Assembly (NCBI RefSeq): GCF_020991375.1
Contig: NZ_JAJLQZ010000004.1
Coordinates: forward strand, 372,001-436,000
Origin: Glycomyces amatae
Lineage (GTDB): Bacteria > Actinomycetota > Actinomycetes > Mycobacteriales > Micromonosporaceae
Reading direction: 5' to 3'
Length of the DNA stretch: 64,000 bases
Under the pieces are notes generated by a model, which was not told the DNA's origin, did no database searches, and saw nothing but the letters and a program-made list of their open reading frames with translations. Of this stretch, positions 37,838-49,214 are shown piece by piece (position 1 is the first letter of the stretch; each line of letters begins with the position of its first letter). Made by a program: the position numbers and the translations under genes.

Positions 37838-38586
37838 GCGCGTTCGGGCAGGCCGCGGCGGCGGAGTGGGTGAAGCTGCGGTCGGTGCGGTCGACGGCGG
37901 TGACGTTGGCGGCGTTCGCGTTCACGGCGGCGGCGCTGGGGTGGGCGGCGAGTTCGTCCGTCGGTGAGGGGGATCTGGACGATCCGCTCGTGGCGGTGGC
38001 CATGGGGCTGCTGGTGGGCCAGTTGCTGCTCATCACGTTCGCGGTGACGGTCGTGGGCTCGGAGTACTCGACGGGCACGATCCGGGCCTCGTTGGCGGCG
38101 GTGCCCTCCCGGGGGCGGTTCTTCGCGGCGAAGATGGCCGCGGTCGGGCTCGCGGTGGGGGGCGCGGCGCTCGCGGTGGAGTTGGCGGTGTTCGCGCTCG
38201 TGCAGGCGGTCGTGGGGGACCTGGCGGTCGAGTGGACCGCGTGGTCGACGATCGAGATGCTGCTGGGCTCCTGGATCCACTTGACGCTGCTGAGCGTGTT
38301 CGCGGCGTCGATCGCCGTGATGGCGCGCAGCACCGTGTGGCCGCTGGCGATCCTGCTGCCGGTGCTGTTCCTCTCGGGTCAGGGCCTGGGGAACCTCGAG
38401 GCGGTCAAGCCGGTGGTGCAGTACTTCCCCGATCAGGTGGGCCAGGTGATCATGCACATGACGGTGCCGGGGGACCCGCAGTTCGGCCGTCCGTACGGCC
38501 CTTGGGAGGGCATCGCGATCCTGGTGCTGTGGACGGCGGCGGCGCTGGCGGGCGGCTGGCTCAGCATGCGCCGCCGGGACTCCTGA
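37834..38586 (+). CDS. ABC-2 type permease
   Basis: The 250-residue protein has six hydrophobic helices with an N-terminal AAEWVKLRSVRST amphipathic motif. That motif and the EYSTGTIRASLAAVPSRGRF segment identify permeases partnered with BcrA-type ATPases (peptide or envelope-stress exporters). Translation is coupled to the ATPase by an ATGA overlap. A hairpin terminator follows. It is probably an exporter or sensor of a cell-wall antibiotic; the ligand is not known. Confidence 0.82.
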   Translation: MSAFGQAAAAEWVKLRSVRSTAVTLAAFAFTAAALGWAASSSVGEGDLDDPLVAVAMGLLVGQLLLITFAVTVVGSEYSTGTIRASLAAVPSRGRFFAAKMAAVGLAVGGAALAVELAVFALVQAVVGDLAVEWTAWSTIEMLLGSWIHLTLLSVFAASIAVMARSTVWPLAILLPVLFLSGQGLGNLEAVKPVVQYFPDQVGQVIMHMTVPGDPQFGRPYGPWEGIAILVLWTAAALAGGWLSMRRRDS

Positions 38587-38598
38587 GGGAACCGGGAA

Positions 38599-38630
38599 GG
38601 CGGCGGCCGGGGCGGGCCCCGGCCGCCGCC
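38599..38630 (+). terminator. Hairpin terminator after the exporter operon
   Basis: A 14-bp perfect stem (38599-38612 with 38617-38630) has a 4-nt loop and lies 12 bp after the permease stop. Confidence 0.75.
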
Positions 38631-38832
38631 GCGTCCGCACGGGCGCGGCGCCGCCGCGAAGCACCGGGCCGCCCGGTGTCCACATGCGCGTCCGCAATCG
38701 GCGGAATCGCCCACTCGGCAGCGGGTTCTCGTATAACTTCGCCCTAGCCGGCCTTCGTTTCCGGGGCCGCCTTCCAAGCAGGCGCCGTCCGGAGCGGGCG
38801 GCGCTCCGCGCGACAGGATCGAAGGAGCATTC

Positions 38833-39843
38833 GTGAAACACCTGGCCATGTTCGGAGCGGGCTCGATGATGCTCGCCGCCGTGCTCGCGGGGGCGCCGGC
38901 CGCCGCGCAGTCCCCGCCCGCCGAGGCGAAGACCCTCCTGGTCGACGAGCCCTTCACCGGCAGGACCGTCGAGGACGATCACTTCGCCTCGCTCGGCGCC
39001 TGCCTCACCGCCGCCGAGTCGGGCGGCGCGAACGGGTTCGGCTCGTGCGCCGGCGAGGCGACCGGCCCGGTCCCCGCCGCGGGCAGGCAGCCCGGGTACC
39101 TCCAGCTCACCGACGCCGACACCTACGAGACCGGCGGCATCGTCTACAACAAGGCCCTGCGCTCCGCGAAGGGCATCGAGGTGACCTTCGCGCAGTTCCA
39201 GTACGGGGGCACCGGCGCTGACGGCATCTCGTTCTTCCTCGTCGACGGCGCGACCGACCTGGCCGGCACCGGCGCCTGGGGCGGCAGCCTCGGCTACGCC
39301 CAGTTCGACACCGCCGACGCCACCGAGCCGGGCGTCGAGGGCGGCTACCTGGGCCTGGGCCTGGACGCGTGGGGGAACTTCTCGGCCGACACCGAGGGCC
39401 GCGGCGGCGGCTGCCCCGAGGACCAGCGGGCCCCCGCGCACCTGCGGACCGCGGGCAGCCGCGCCCCGGACAACGTGGTGCTGCGCGGCCCCGGCCAGGG
39501 CATGGAGGGCTACTGCCTGCTGGCGACCTCCGCCACCGACGAGAAGGTCGGCACCTCCCCTGACGGGGAGGACCTGTACGGGACGGTGTTCCCCGAGGAG
39601 CTCAACGTCGGCGAGCGCGCCGACGCCAAGCGGCTCGTGAAGCTGAAGGTCGTGGGCGAGGGCGACGGGGCGGCGGTCACCGTCGACGTCAAGTTCGACG
39701 AGGACGGCGAGTGGGACCGCGCCCTGGAGGCCGCGGTGCCCGAGGCGCTGCCGGAGACGTTCAAGTTCGGGTTCGCCTCCTCCACCGGCGGGGCGACCGA
39801 CGTGCACCTGATCCGCCACCTGCGGGTCGAGTGCTTCGAGTAG
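38833..39843 (+). CDS. Secreted L-type lectin-like protein
   Basis: The 336-residue protein has a cleavable signal peptide ending near APAAAQS (residue 26). A single beta-sandwich follows with the legume-lectin-like core [20 protein letters not shown] and [14 protein letters not shown], in which the Asp-Gly and Asp/Asn segments form the calcium and sugar site. Bacterial proteins with this fold bind glycans or act as adhesins. Six Cys are spread along the mature part, allowing disulfides outside the cell. A GAAGGAG site precedes GTG/ATG 38833. It stands alone between two strong hairpins. Confidence 0.75.
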   Translation: MKHLAMFGAGSMMLAAVLAGAPAAAQSPPAEAKTLLVDEPFTGRTVEDDHFASLGACLTAAESGGANGFGSCAGEATGPVPAAGRQPGYLQLTDADTYETGGIVYNKALRSAKGIEVTFAQFQYGGTGADGISFFLVDGATDLAGTGAWGGSLGYAQFDTADATEPGVEGGYLGLGLDAWGNFSADTEGRGGGCPEDQRAPAHLRTAGSRAPDNVVLRGPGQGMEGYCLLATSATDEKVGTSPDGEDLYGTVFPEELNVGERADAKRLVKLKVVGEGDGAAVTVDVKFDEDGEWDRALEAAVPEALPETFKFGFASSTGGATDVHLIRHLRVECFE

Positions 39844-39848
39844 GGCTC

Positions 39849-39896
39849 GGACGCGAGCGGGGCCCGGGGCGTGCGCCCCGGGCCCCGCTCGCGTCC
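39849..39896. terminator. Very long bidirectional hairpin terminator
   Basis: A perfect 21-bp stem (39849-39869 with 39876-39896) has a 6-nt loop. It serves both the lectin-like gene and the convergent reductase; its right arm touches the reductase stop codon. Confidence 0.8.
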
Positions 39897-41281
39897 TAGT
39901 ACTCCATGAGCTGGCGGGCGGCCTCGGCGACCGAGCCGGACAGCGACGGGTAGATCGTGAAGGTCCGGGCGACCTGCTCGACGGTGAGGCGCTGCTCCAC
40001 GGCGAGCGCGATCGGGGTGATGAGCTCGGAGGCGCGGGAGCCGACCACGACGCCGCCGGCGACGATCCCCGAGGAGTTCCACGCGAAGAGCTTCACGAAG
40101 CCCTCGGTGCGGTCGACCATCTTGGCGCGCGGGTTGGACGCGAACGGCAGCAGCACGCCGCGGCAGTCGACCTTGCCGGAGTCGACGTCGGCCTGGGTGA
40201 CGCCGACCGAGGCCAGTTCGGGGTCGGTGAACACGTTCGCGGCGACGTGGGCGAGCTTGATGGGGCGCACGGCCTCGCCGAGGGCGTGCCAGATCGCGAT
40301 GCGGCCCTGCATGGCCGCGACCGAGGCGAGGGCGTGGACGCCGGTGACGTCGCCCGCGGCGTAGACGCCGGGGACGTTGGTGCGCGAGACCTTGTCGACG
40401 GGGAGGAACCCGCGTTCGTCCACGTTGACGCCGTAGGCGTGCAGGCCGAGGTTGTCGGAGTTGGGGATCGAGCCGACGCAGATGAGGGCGTGGCTGCCCT
40501 CGATGACGGTGCCGTCCTCGAGTTCGACCTCCACGCCGGTGTCGGTGCGGCGGGCGGCGGCGGCGCGGGAGTGGTTGCGCACGTCCATGCCGCGGCGCAC
40601 GAAGACGCGCCCGACGGTCTCGGCGGCCTCGGCGTCCTCGTGGGGCATGACGCGGTCGCGGGAGGAGATGAGGGTGACGGCCGAGCCCATGGCGAGGTAG
40701 GCGGAGGCGAACTCGGCGCCGGTGACGCCGGAGCCGACGACGATGAGGTGCTCGGGGAGCTCCTTGAGGTCGTAGAGCTGGCGCCAGGTGAGGATGCGCT
40801 CGCCGTCGACGGGCGCGGAGGTGAGGGTGCGGGGGGTGGCGCCGGTGGCGATGAGGACCACGTCGGCGTCGGCGTCGTAGGGCTCGCCCTCGAGCGGGAC
40901 CACGTGGAGTTCGTGGACGTAGTTGTAGCCCTTGTCGACGCGCAGGGCCCCGCGGCCGTAGACGATGTCGACGCCGGCGTTGACGAGCTTCTGGGCGATG
41001 TCGGCCGACTGCTGGGTGGCGAGGCGCCGGACGCGGCCGTTGACCGCGCCGGGGTCGGCGGTGGCCTCCTTGGTGCCGATGCCGAGTTCGCTGGACTCGT
41101 GGATCTCGGTGAGGACCGCCGAGGCGGCGATGAAGGTCTTGGAGGGGACGCAGTCGGAGAGGACGCACGCGCCGCCCGCCCCGGTGGCCTCGATGAGGGT
41201 GACGTCGGCCCCGAGTTGGGCCGCCACAAGGGCGGCCTCGTACCCGGCCGGGCCTCCGCCGATGATCGCTACTCGTGCCAC
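39896..41281 (-). CDS. lpdA: NAD(P)H-quinone reductase of the LpdA group
   Basis: The 461-residue flavoprotein has an FAD fold (AIIGGGPAGYEAALVA), the redox region GGACVLSDCVPSK and an NAD fold (VVGSGVTGAEFASAYLAMG). The C-terminal interface lacks the His-Glu pair of lipoamide dehydrogenases. This pattern defines the mycobacterial LpdA (Rv3303c) group, which reduces quinones and helps against oxidative stress, not the pyruvate dehydrogenase E3. Unlike some members it keeps both redox cysteines (C-x4-C). ATG 41281 starts at the FAD fold. It is divergent from a gamma-glutamylcyclotransferase-like gene. Confidence 0.85.
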   Translation of the reverse strand: MARVAIIGGGPAGYEAALVAAQLGADVTLIEATGAGGACVLSDCVPSKTFIAASAVLTEIHESSELGIGTKEATADPGAVNGRVRRLATQQSADIAQKLVNAGVDIVYGRGALRVDKGYNYVHELHVVPLEGEPYDADADVVLIATGATPRTLTSAPVDGERILTWRQLYDLKELPEHLIVVGSGVTGAEFASAYLAMGSAVTLISSRDRVMPHEDAEAAETVGRVFVRRGMDVRNHSRAAAARRTDTGVEVELEDGTVIEGSHALICVGSIPNSDNLGLHAYGVNVDERGFLPVDKVSRTNVPGVYAAGDVTGVHALASVAAMQGRIAIWHALGEAVRPIKLAHVAANVFTDPELASVGVTQADVDSGKVDCRGVLLPFASNPRAKMVDRTEGFVKLFAWNSSGIVAGGVVVGSRASELITPIALAVEQRLTVEQVARTFTIYPSLSGSVAEAARQLMEY

Positions 41282-41307
41282 GGACGCGCCTTTCGAGGTT
41301 CGGATGC

Positions 41308-41336
41308 TTCAGTGCGGGCTCGTTTAAGGGTATCTT
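41308..41336 (+). promoter_or_regulatory. Putative promoter of a leaderless gene
   Basis: TTCAGT (41308-41313), 17 bp and TATCTT (41331-41336) precede GTG 41343 by 6 nt. No Shine-Dalgarno is present, so transcription likely starts at the start codon. Confidence 0.45.
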
Positions 41337-41342
41337 CGAGGC

Positions 41343-41786
41343 GTGCATCTCTATGCCGCGTATGGCTCGAATCTCGACCCTGCCCGCATGCGCGCGACAT
41401 GTCCGCGCTCGCCGCTGGTGGGGACGGGCTGGCTCGAGGGCTGGCGCCTGACCTTCGGCAACGCCGACATGGGCTCGGAGACCGCGGTCGCGACGGTCGT
41501 CGAGGACCCGGGAGAGCGGGTGTTCGTGGCGCTCTACGACCTCGACCACGCCGACCGCCAGGTGCTCGACGAGCTGGAGGGGCTGAACTCGGGGCTGTAC
41601 CGGAGGATGCACACCCAGGCGGCGACGCTGGAGGCGAACCGGCAGGTGTGGCTGTACGTCTTCGAGGGCTTCGAGGGCGGCATGCCGAGCCAGTGGTACC
41701 TCGACGAGATCATGCGGGCGGCCGAGGCCGCGGGCGCGCCGCAGGACTACGTCGAGACGCTGCGGAAGCGCCCGACCGCCGAGTAG
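41343..41786 (+). CDS. Gamma-glutamylcyclotransferase-like protein
   Basis: The 147-residue protein starts with AAYGSNLDPARM, the substrate-loop signature of the GGCT/AIG2 fold. The catalytic Glu lies in VLDELEGLNSGLYRR. These enzymes cyclise gamma-glutamyl groups to 5-oxoproline; actinobacterial members are poorly characterised and may act on other gamma-glutamylamines. The start is leaderless. It stands alone, divergent from the quinone reductase. Confidence 0.82.
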   Translation: MHLYAAYGSNLDPARMRATCPRSPLVGTGWLEGWRLTFGNADMGSETAVATVVEDPGERVFVALYDLDHADRQVLDELEGLNSGLYRRMHTQAATLEANRQVWLYVFEGFEGGMPSQWYLDEIMRAAEAAGAPQDYVETLRKRPTAE

Positions 41787-41943
41787 GCGCGAGTCCCGCT
41801 CCGGTCCGGGGCGCCTGTCGCACCCCGCGGGTACGTTCGCGTACGGGGGCGCTCGCGATGTCCGATTCGTCTGGACGCGCCGTTCACGTTTCCGCGGCGC
41901 CGAAAAGGGCGGGACGCCGCGCGCCCCGCCCCTACCCGCGTTC

Positions 41944-43296
41944 TCAGAAGGCCGGGCTCTGGGCCGCGGCCAGGACCGTGTGGGTCATGACGCGGACGCC
42001 GTGCGCCAGCGCGGCCTCGTCGATGTCGAAGTCGCCCTGGTGGATGTCCAGGCGCTCGTCCGGGCGGCCGACGCCCAGGCGCGCCATGGCGCCCGGGATC
42101 TGTTCCAGGTAGTACGCGAAGTCCTCGCCGCCCATCGACATGGGCGCCTCGGCCACGGCCTCGTCCCCCAGGGCGGCCGCGGTCGCGCCGGCGAACATCG
42201 CCGAGGCCGCGCGGTCGTTGACCACCGGGGGCACGCCGCGGCGGTAGTCGATCTCGCATTCGACGCCGGAGGAGCGGGCCACCGACCGGGTCACCTCCTG
42301 CACCAGGTCGGGGATCATGTCCCAGGTCTCGCGGCCGTGCACGCGCACGGTGGCGCGGGCGAGGGCCTCCTGCGGGATCGCGTTGGCGGCCTCGCCGGCC
42401 TGGACCGCCCCGAAGACGATCGCGACCGACTGCCGCGGGTCGAGGCGGCGGTTCACCAGCGCGGGCACGTCGACCACGACGCGGCCGATCGCGTTGACCA
42501 GGTCGGAGGTCAGGTGCGGACGGGAGGTGTGGCCGCCGCGGCCGCGCATGCGGATCTCCATGACGTCGCACGCGGCGGTCAGCGGGCCGTTGCGGACGGC
42601 GACCTGCCCGGCCGGGAACTGCGGGTCGCAGTGGAACGCGAAGATCGCGGCGACGTCGGTGAGCGCCCCGTACTTGATCATCGTGGGCGCGCCCGAGGGG
42701 AACTGCTCCTCGGAGGGCTGGAAGATCAGGCGGAAGCGGCCCGGCAGTCCCTCGCGGCGCTCGAGTTCGGCGAGGACGCGGGCGACGCCGAGGACGATCG
42801 CGGTGTGGGCGTCGTGGCCGCAGGCGTGGCAGACGCCGTCGACGGTCGAGCGGTACGGGACCTGCTTCGGGTCGTGGATGGGCAGGGCGTCCATGTCGGC
42901 GCGGATCGCGATGACGTGGTCGCCGGTGCCGATGTCGCAGGTGAGGCCGGTGCCGTCGGGGATGAGCTGGGGCTGGAGGCCGGCTTCGGCGAGGCGGGCG
43001 GCCACGAAGTCCGCGGTGTCGTGCTCCTGGCGCGACAGGCGCGGGTTGGCGTGGATGTGGCGGCGGGCGGCGATGATCTCGCCGGCGTGCGCGCCGAGCC
43101 AGTCGTCGAGGAATTCGGGCAGCGATGTGAGCATGGCCTGCGGCTCCGTAGCGGTCTCGCCGGGTGAGGTGTCGAGGGTGGGCAGCGCGCCCGGTACCAC
43201 GAGACGCTCATCGGGCGCGATCGCGCTCGGCAGGGGCTCATTGGATTTTGTGGCGGTACCCATCTCGACGACTTTCTCCGCAGTGAGCGTGTACAT
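41944..43296 (-). CDS. M20-family amidohydrolase
   Basis: The frame encodes up to 450 residues. The M20 fold itself starts about residue 58 (LGAHAGEIIAARRHIHANPR) and contains ADMDALP, the metal-binding HACGHDAHTA, FQPSEEQ and a late MGGEDFAYYLEQIPG. This set marks the hippurate/indole-acetyl-amino-acid and N-acyl amino acid hydrolases. The first 54 residues are not conserved; starts at 43296, 43263 or 43134 are all possible, and the last (with CGGAG upstream) is closest to family length. The likely reaction is removal of an acyl group from an amino acid in the cytoplasm. Confidence 0.82.
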   Translation of the reverse strand: MYTLTAEKVVEMGTATKSNEPLPSAIAPDERLVVPGALPTLDTSPGETATEPQAMLTSLPEFLDDWLGAHAGEIIAARRHIHANPRLSRQEHDTADFVAARLAEAGLQPQLIPDGTGLTCDIGTGDHVIAIRADMDALPIHDPKQVPYRSTVDGVCHACGHDAHTAIVLGVARVLAELERREGLPGRFRLIFQPSEEQFPSGAPTMIKYGALTDVAAIFAFHCDPQFPAGQVAVRNGPLTAACDVMEIRMRGRGGHTSRPHLTSDLVNAIGRVVVDVPALVNRRLDPRQSVAIVFGAVQAGEAANAIPQEALARATVRVHGRETWDMIPDLVQEVTRSVARSSGVECEIDYRRGVPPVVNDRAASAMFAGATAAALGDEAVAEAPMSMGGEDFAYYLEQIPGAMARLGVGRPDERLDIHQGDFDIDEAALAHGVRVMTHTVLAAAQSPAF

Positions 43297-43688
43297 TCCT
43301 TCGCGCCTCGCAATTCCGTCCGAGGATCAAAGCCATTGGAGGCGATTCGGCAAGCTTAATCCGATCGCACTCCGTTGCGGCCAGCGCCGTGATTTGCGAC
43401 GCCCGCGGGCCGGATTCGCGCCCTATCGGCTTCCGGCTCGCGAATGTCACCGAGGGATTGCTCACCCAGGGGTCACGGTCGCACGACCAACGGTTACGGC
43501 TCTTTGGCCGAACCCGCCGTCATGAGGCATAACGCTTGCCGAGCCGATAAGTTACGGCCGCGTCCCGGTTTTTCATACGGAACACGGACGCGTACCGGCT
43601 TGATGACGCGTCCGTGGACCAGTTTTTCCCCGATGGCCGGATCCGGCGACAGACGCGTTGTGCGCTTCGCCGATCGGTCACCGATCGG
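43297..43688. other. Intergenic region between amidohydrolase and mutase
   Basis: This 392-bp gap has no convincing gene. It contains a perfect 11-bp tandem repeat, CGATCGGTCAC, at 43671-43681 and 43682-43692; the second unit runs into the mutase stop codon. The left half is the leader of the amidohydrolase. Confidence 0.4.
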
Positions 43689-45284
<1,596 letters not shown>

Positions 45285-45455
45285 CCTAGGGGTTGAACTG
45301 CGTCTTCGGGAAGCACCGACCCGTTCCCGGGGCGCGGCCGAGACGGGAGCGGCGCCTTCTTACGTCATCGTTGACGGATCGTTACGCAAACCCGGTACCG
45401 ACTCGGTGGCCGGGACGCGGCAGACTAGTGTGGATCCCTCGCGAGGAGTGGCCGA

Positions 45456-47432
45456 ATGACGTACTCATCTGACTACGGTCGCGGCGGTCCCGGCGCTTAT
45501 GAGGACCCCCGGTCCGGTCGCGCGCCGTCACCGCGGCAACCCCCTGCGTCCCAGGAGTTCTCGGGCTCCCCGTACGGCTCGGAGCCGCGCGGGCGCGACC
45601 CCCACCCCTCCTTCGGCGGCCAGGCCTGGGAGCGGCCCGGCCCCGGATCCGAGCCTTCCGGGCGCCAGTCCGGCTACAACCGCGACCCCTACGGCGGCGA
45701 CTCGTACGGCGACTCCTCCTACCGCAACAGCTCCTCGTACGGCAACTACGGGAACCTGGGGCAGAGCTTCGCCGTCGGCGACGACCAGGGACCGCGCTCC
45801 TTCGGCCCCGGCACCGGAGGGAGCAACCGGGCCGGACCCGGCGACCTGGTCGCCGACCGGTACCAGCTGGTGGACCTGGTCGGCAAGGGCGGCAACGGAT
45901 CGGTGTGGCGCGCCCACGACATGGTGCTGCGCCGGGAGGTGGCCCTCAAGGAGGTCTTCCTGCCGCCGGACCTGCCGCCGGCCGAGCGCGCCCAGCTCAT
46001 CGACCGGTCCCGCCGGGAGGCGCAGATCGCGGCGGGGCTCTCGCACCCGTCGGTCATCCGCGTGTTCGACGTGGTCGAGCACCTCGGGCTGCCGTGGATC
46101 GTCATGGAACTGCTCCAGGCGCGGAGCCTGGCCGAGATCCTGACCCAGGACGGGCCGCTGCCGCCGCGCGTGGTCGCCAAGATCGGCCTGGCGCTGGTCG
46201 GGGCGCTCCAGGCGGCGCACGACGCGGGGATCATCCACCGCGACGTCAAGCCCGGCAACGTCCTCATCTCCACCGACGGGCGCTGCGTCCTGTCGGACTT
46301 CGGCGCGGCCCAGATGCACCAGATGTCGGGCGGGACCACGCCGGGCAAGGTCCTCGGGTCGGCGCACTACATCGCGCCCGAGCGGGCCGTGGGCCACCCG
46401 GCCGCGCCCGCCAGCGACGTGTTCAGCCTCGGCGTGACCCTGTACGCGGCCGTCGAGGGGCGCCCGCCGTTCGACCGGGGCGACGCGGTCTCGACCATGC
46501 GCGCGGTCGTGCAGGAGCCGCCGGAGAGCCCGCGCCACGCCGGGCCGCTGACGCCGCTCCTGGGCGGGATGCTCGCCAAGGACCCGCAGCAGCGCGCGCC
46601 GCTCGCGCAGGTGCGCGAAGAGCTCGCGTCGCTCCTGGCCGGGCCGTTCGCCGCGCCGGGCGCGGCGGGGGCGCCCTCGCCGCCGCACCGGCAGGCCGCG
46701 GCCCAGAAGGACCACCTGGAGGGCTCGCCGCCGCGCACCGGCGCGCGCCCCCGCGTCCGCGAGCCCGAACCGGAGCCGGAGGGCAACCCGTGGAAGTCCG
46801 CGGCGGTCATCACCGTGTGCGCGCTGCTGGTGCTCGTGCTCGGCTGGGGCGCCTACCGGCTCCTGTTCGCCGACGACGACGGCGGCGGGGCCGCGGAGGG
46901 CCCGGACGCGTCGCAGAGCGCCGGCGAGGAGTCGGGCGCCGAAGGCGGCGAGTCCGAAGGGGACTCGGACGGGGAGGGCGGCCCGGCCTTCGAGACCGCG
47001 GTCCACGAGGGCGACGGGTTCAGCGTGAACTACCCGGCCGGCTGGAGCGAGGGCGAGAGCCGAGAGGACTTCGTCACGTACTTCAACCCCGAGGACGACA
47101 CCCAGTGGGTGCGGTTCTACGCGGGCTCGGACCGGGGCGCCTCCGGTACCGAGGGCTACCTCGGGGAGTACTGGGACGGCCTGCCGAACGAGATGACGGA
47201 CCTGGAGCAGGTCGAGTTCGGGGACGTCGAGATCGCCGGCATGAGCGGCACCGTGCTGGAGTACACCGGCACGAACCTCGACGAGGCGGGCGCCGACCGG
47301 CACTCGGTCTGGGCCATCGTGGACGCCGGCGACGGGACCACGTTCGGGGTGTTCATCTCCGGCGACGACGACGTGTGGGAGCTGTCGCGGCAGGTCTACG
47401 ACGAGGCGGTCGCCTCGTTCCAGACCGGCTGA
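45456..47432 (+). CDS. Transmembrane Ser/Thr protein kinase
   Basis: The 658-residue protein has a disordered Tyr/Ser/Gly-rich N-terminus (1-128), a Hanks-type kinase domain (135-395) with GKGGNGSV, ATP-binding K165, H261-R262-D263 and the D281-F-G triplet. A Pro-rich linker, one membrane helix (about 447-468), an acidic stalk and an external C-terminal domain (about 510-658) follow. The external domain resembles PsbP/LpqN-like sensor folds, not PASTA repeats, so it is not PknB. It probably senses an envelope signal. A GAGGAG site precedes ATG 45456. The phosphoglucomutase gene follows but the stop-start gap is 56 bp. Confidence 0.9.
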   Translation: MTYSSDYGRGGPGAYEDPRSGRAPSPRQPPASQEFSGSPYGSEPRGRDPHPSFGGQAWERPGPGSEPSGRQSGYNRDPYGGDSYGDSSYRNSSSYGNYGNLGQSFAVGDDQGPRSFGPGTGGSNRAGPGDLVADRYQLVDLVGKGGNGSVWRAHDMVLRREVALKEVFLPPDLPPAERAQLIDRSRREAQIAAGLSHPSVIRVFDVVEHLGLPWIVMELLQARSLAEILTQDGPLPPRVVAKIGLALVGALQAAHDAGIIHRDVKPGNVLISTDGRCVLSDFGAAQMHQMSGGTTPGKVLGSAHYIAPERAVGHPAAPASDVFSLGVTLYAAVEGRPPFDRGDAVSTMRAVVQEPPESPRHAGPLTPLLGGMLAKDPQQRAPLAQVREELASLLAGPFAAPGAAGAPSPPHRQAAAQKDHLEGSPPRTGARPRVREPEPEPEGNPWKSAAVITVCALLVLVLGWGAYRLLFADDDGGGAAEGPDASQSAGEESGAEGGESEGDSDGEGGPAFETAVHEGDGFSVNYPAGWSEGESREDFVTYFNPEDDTQWVRFYAGSDRGASGTEGYLGEYWDGLPNEMTDLEQVEFGDVEIAGMSGTVLEYTGTNLDEAGADRHSVWAIVDAGDGTTFGVFISGDDDVWELSRQVYDEAVASFQTG

Positions 47433-47488
47433 GACCACACCGCCCGCAACACCGGCCTCCCCGGTGGCGGATGTGCGACCATTTCCCC

Positions 47489-49162
47489 ATGACGGAGTCT
47501 GCGCCTGCCAACGACGTGAACCTCGATGCCCTGCGGGCCCGAGTGCTGCAGTGGATCACCGACGACCCTGACAAGTCCTCCCGCGACGAGCTGTACCGGC
47601 TCCTCGACGCCCTCCCCGAGTCCGCCGGGGAGCTGGCCGACCGCTTCGCCGGGCGGCTCGAGTTCGGCACGGCGGGCCTGCGCGGGCCCCTGCGGGCGGG
47701 CCCGAACGGGATGAACCTCGCGGTCGTGCGCGCGGCCGCCGCGGGACTGGCGAACTGGCTGGACGCCAAGGGGGCCGCGGGCCCGGTCGTCATCGGCTAC
47801 GACGCCCGCCACGGCAGCCGCGAGTTCGCGGCCGAGACCGCCCGCGTCGTCACCGGCTCGGGCCGCCGGGCCCTGGTCATGCCCGGGCCGCTGCCGACCC
47901 CGGTGACCGCGTTCGCGGTGACGCGGCTCGAGGGCGCCGCGGCGGTCCAGGTGACCGCCAGCCACAACCCGCCGCAGGACAACGGATACAAGGTGTACCT
48001 GGGCCGGGAGCTCGGCGGGGAGCTGGGCGCGGGCGCGCAGATCGTGCCGCCGGCCGACACCGAGATCGAGGCCGCGATCGAGGCGCTCGGGCCGCTCTCG
48101 GAGATCCCCCTGGGCAACGACGGCGAGGTCCTCGACGAGGCCGTCGTGGAGGAGTACCTGGCGGCGGTGGCCTCGGTGGTCGACCCCGACGACCCCAAGC
48201 GGCTCGCGTCGGTGGCGACCCCGATGCACGGCGTCGGCGGGCTCACCCTCGTCAAGGCCATGGAGCGGGCCGGGTTCCCCGCCCCGACCCTGGTGGCGCA
48301 GCAGGCCGACCCGGACCCGGACTTCCCGACCGTGGCGTTCCCGAACCCGGAGGAGCCCGGCGCGATCGACCTGCTGAAGGCGCTCGCGGTCGAGGAGGGC
48401 GCGGACGTGGCGCTGGCCCTGGACCCGGACGCCGACCGCTGCTCGGTGGCCGTCCCGGCCGGCGACGGCACCTGGCGCCAGCTCACCGGCAACGAGGTGG
48501 GCGTGCTCCTGGCCGACCACTGGATGCGCAAGGGCCGCAAGGGCACGTACGCGACGACGATCGTGTCGACCACGCAGCTCAAGGCCATGTGCGACAAGCG
48601 CGGCCTCAAGTACGACGAGACGCTGACCGGCTTCAAGTGGCTGGCGCGGGCCGGGGCGGACCTGGCGTTCGCGTTCGAGGAGGCGCTGGGCTACTGCGTG
48701 GCGCCGGAGTTCCTGCGGGACAAGGACGGGATCTCGGCGTCGCTGGTGGTCGCGGAGATCGCGGCGGGGCAGGCGGCGCGGTTCGCGACGCTCCAGGACC
48801 GGCTCGACGAGCTGGCCGAGGAGTTCGGGGTGTACGAGACCGGGCAGCTCTCGATCCGCGTGGAGGACCTGGCCGAGATCGACGCGTGCATGAAGCGGCT
48901 GCGGGCCAACCGGCCGCAGAGCCTGCTGGACGAGCCGGTCGCGGACTACGTCGACCGGCTGCCGGACGCCGACGTGGTGACGGTGACGACCGCGAACGCG
49001 AGGGTCGTGTGCCGCCCGAGCGGCACCGAGCCGAAGCTGAAGGCGTACCTGGAGGTGCGCGAGGACGTGGGCGGGGACCTGACCGCCGCGAGGGAGCGCG
49101 CCCGGGCGGGCGTCGAGGCCCTGCGGGCGGAGGTCGCCGCGATCCTGGGCGTGCCGCACTAG
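47489..49162 (+). CDS. Phosphoglucomutase/phosphomannomutase family enzyme
   Basis: The 557-residue enzyme has GTAGLRG near residue 60, the phospho-Ser loop TASHNPPQDNGYKVY, the metal loop DPDADR, the sugar-binding FEEALGY and the phosphate-binding RPSGTEPK. This is the PGM/PMM (alpha-D-phosphohexomutase) family, of the longer actinobacterial type that also includes phosphopentomutase-like members. With DeoC and Upp nearby, a role interconverting ribose- or deoxyribose-1- and 5-phosphates is possible besides glucose-1-phosphate. ATG 47489 is used; an in-frame ATG at 47471 is less likely. It ends at a strong terminator. Confidence 0.88.
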   Translation: MTESAPANDVNLDALRARVLQWITDDPDKSSRDELYRLLDALPESAGELADRFAGRLEFGTAGLRGPLRAGPNGMNLAVVRAAAAGLANWLDAKGAAGPVVIGYDARHGSREFAAETARVVTGSGRRALVMPGPLPTPVTAFAVTRLEGAAAVQVTASHNPPQDNGYKVYLGRELGGELGAGAQIVPPADTEIEAAIEALGPLSEIPLGNDGEVLDEAVVEEYLAAVASVVDPDDPKRLASVATPMHGVGGLTLVKAMERAGFPAPTLVAQQADPDPDFPTVAFPNPEEPGAIDLLKALAVEEGADVALALDPDADRCSVAVPAGDGTWRQLTGNEVGVLLADHWMRKGRKGTYATTIVSTTQLKAMCDKRGLKYDETLTGFKWLARAGADLAFAFEEALGYCVAPEFLRDKDGISASLVVAEIAAGQAARFATLQDRLDELAEEFGVYETGQLSIRVEDLAEIDACMKRLRANRPQSLLDEPVADYVDRLPDADVVTVTTANARVVCRPSGTEPKLKAYLEVREDVGGDLTAARERARAGVEALRAEVAAILGVPH

Positions 49163-49168
49163 ACGCTC

Positions 49169-49209
49169 AATGAAGTGGGGCCCGCGCAGAGCGCGGGCCC
49201 CACTTCATT
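49169..49209. terminator. Bidirectional hairpin terminator
   Basis: An 18-bp perfect stem (49169-49186 with 49192-49209) has a 5-nt loop and lies between convergent genes. Confidence 0.8.
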
Positions 49210-49214
49210 CACCC

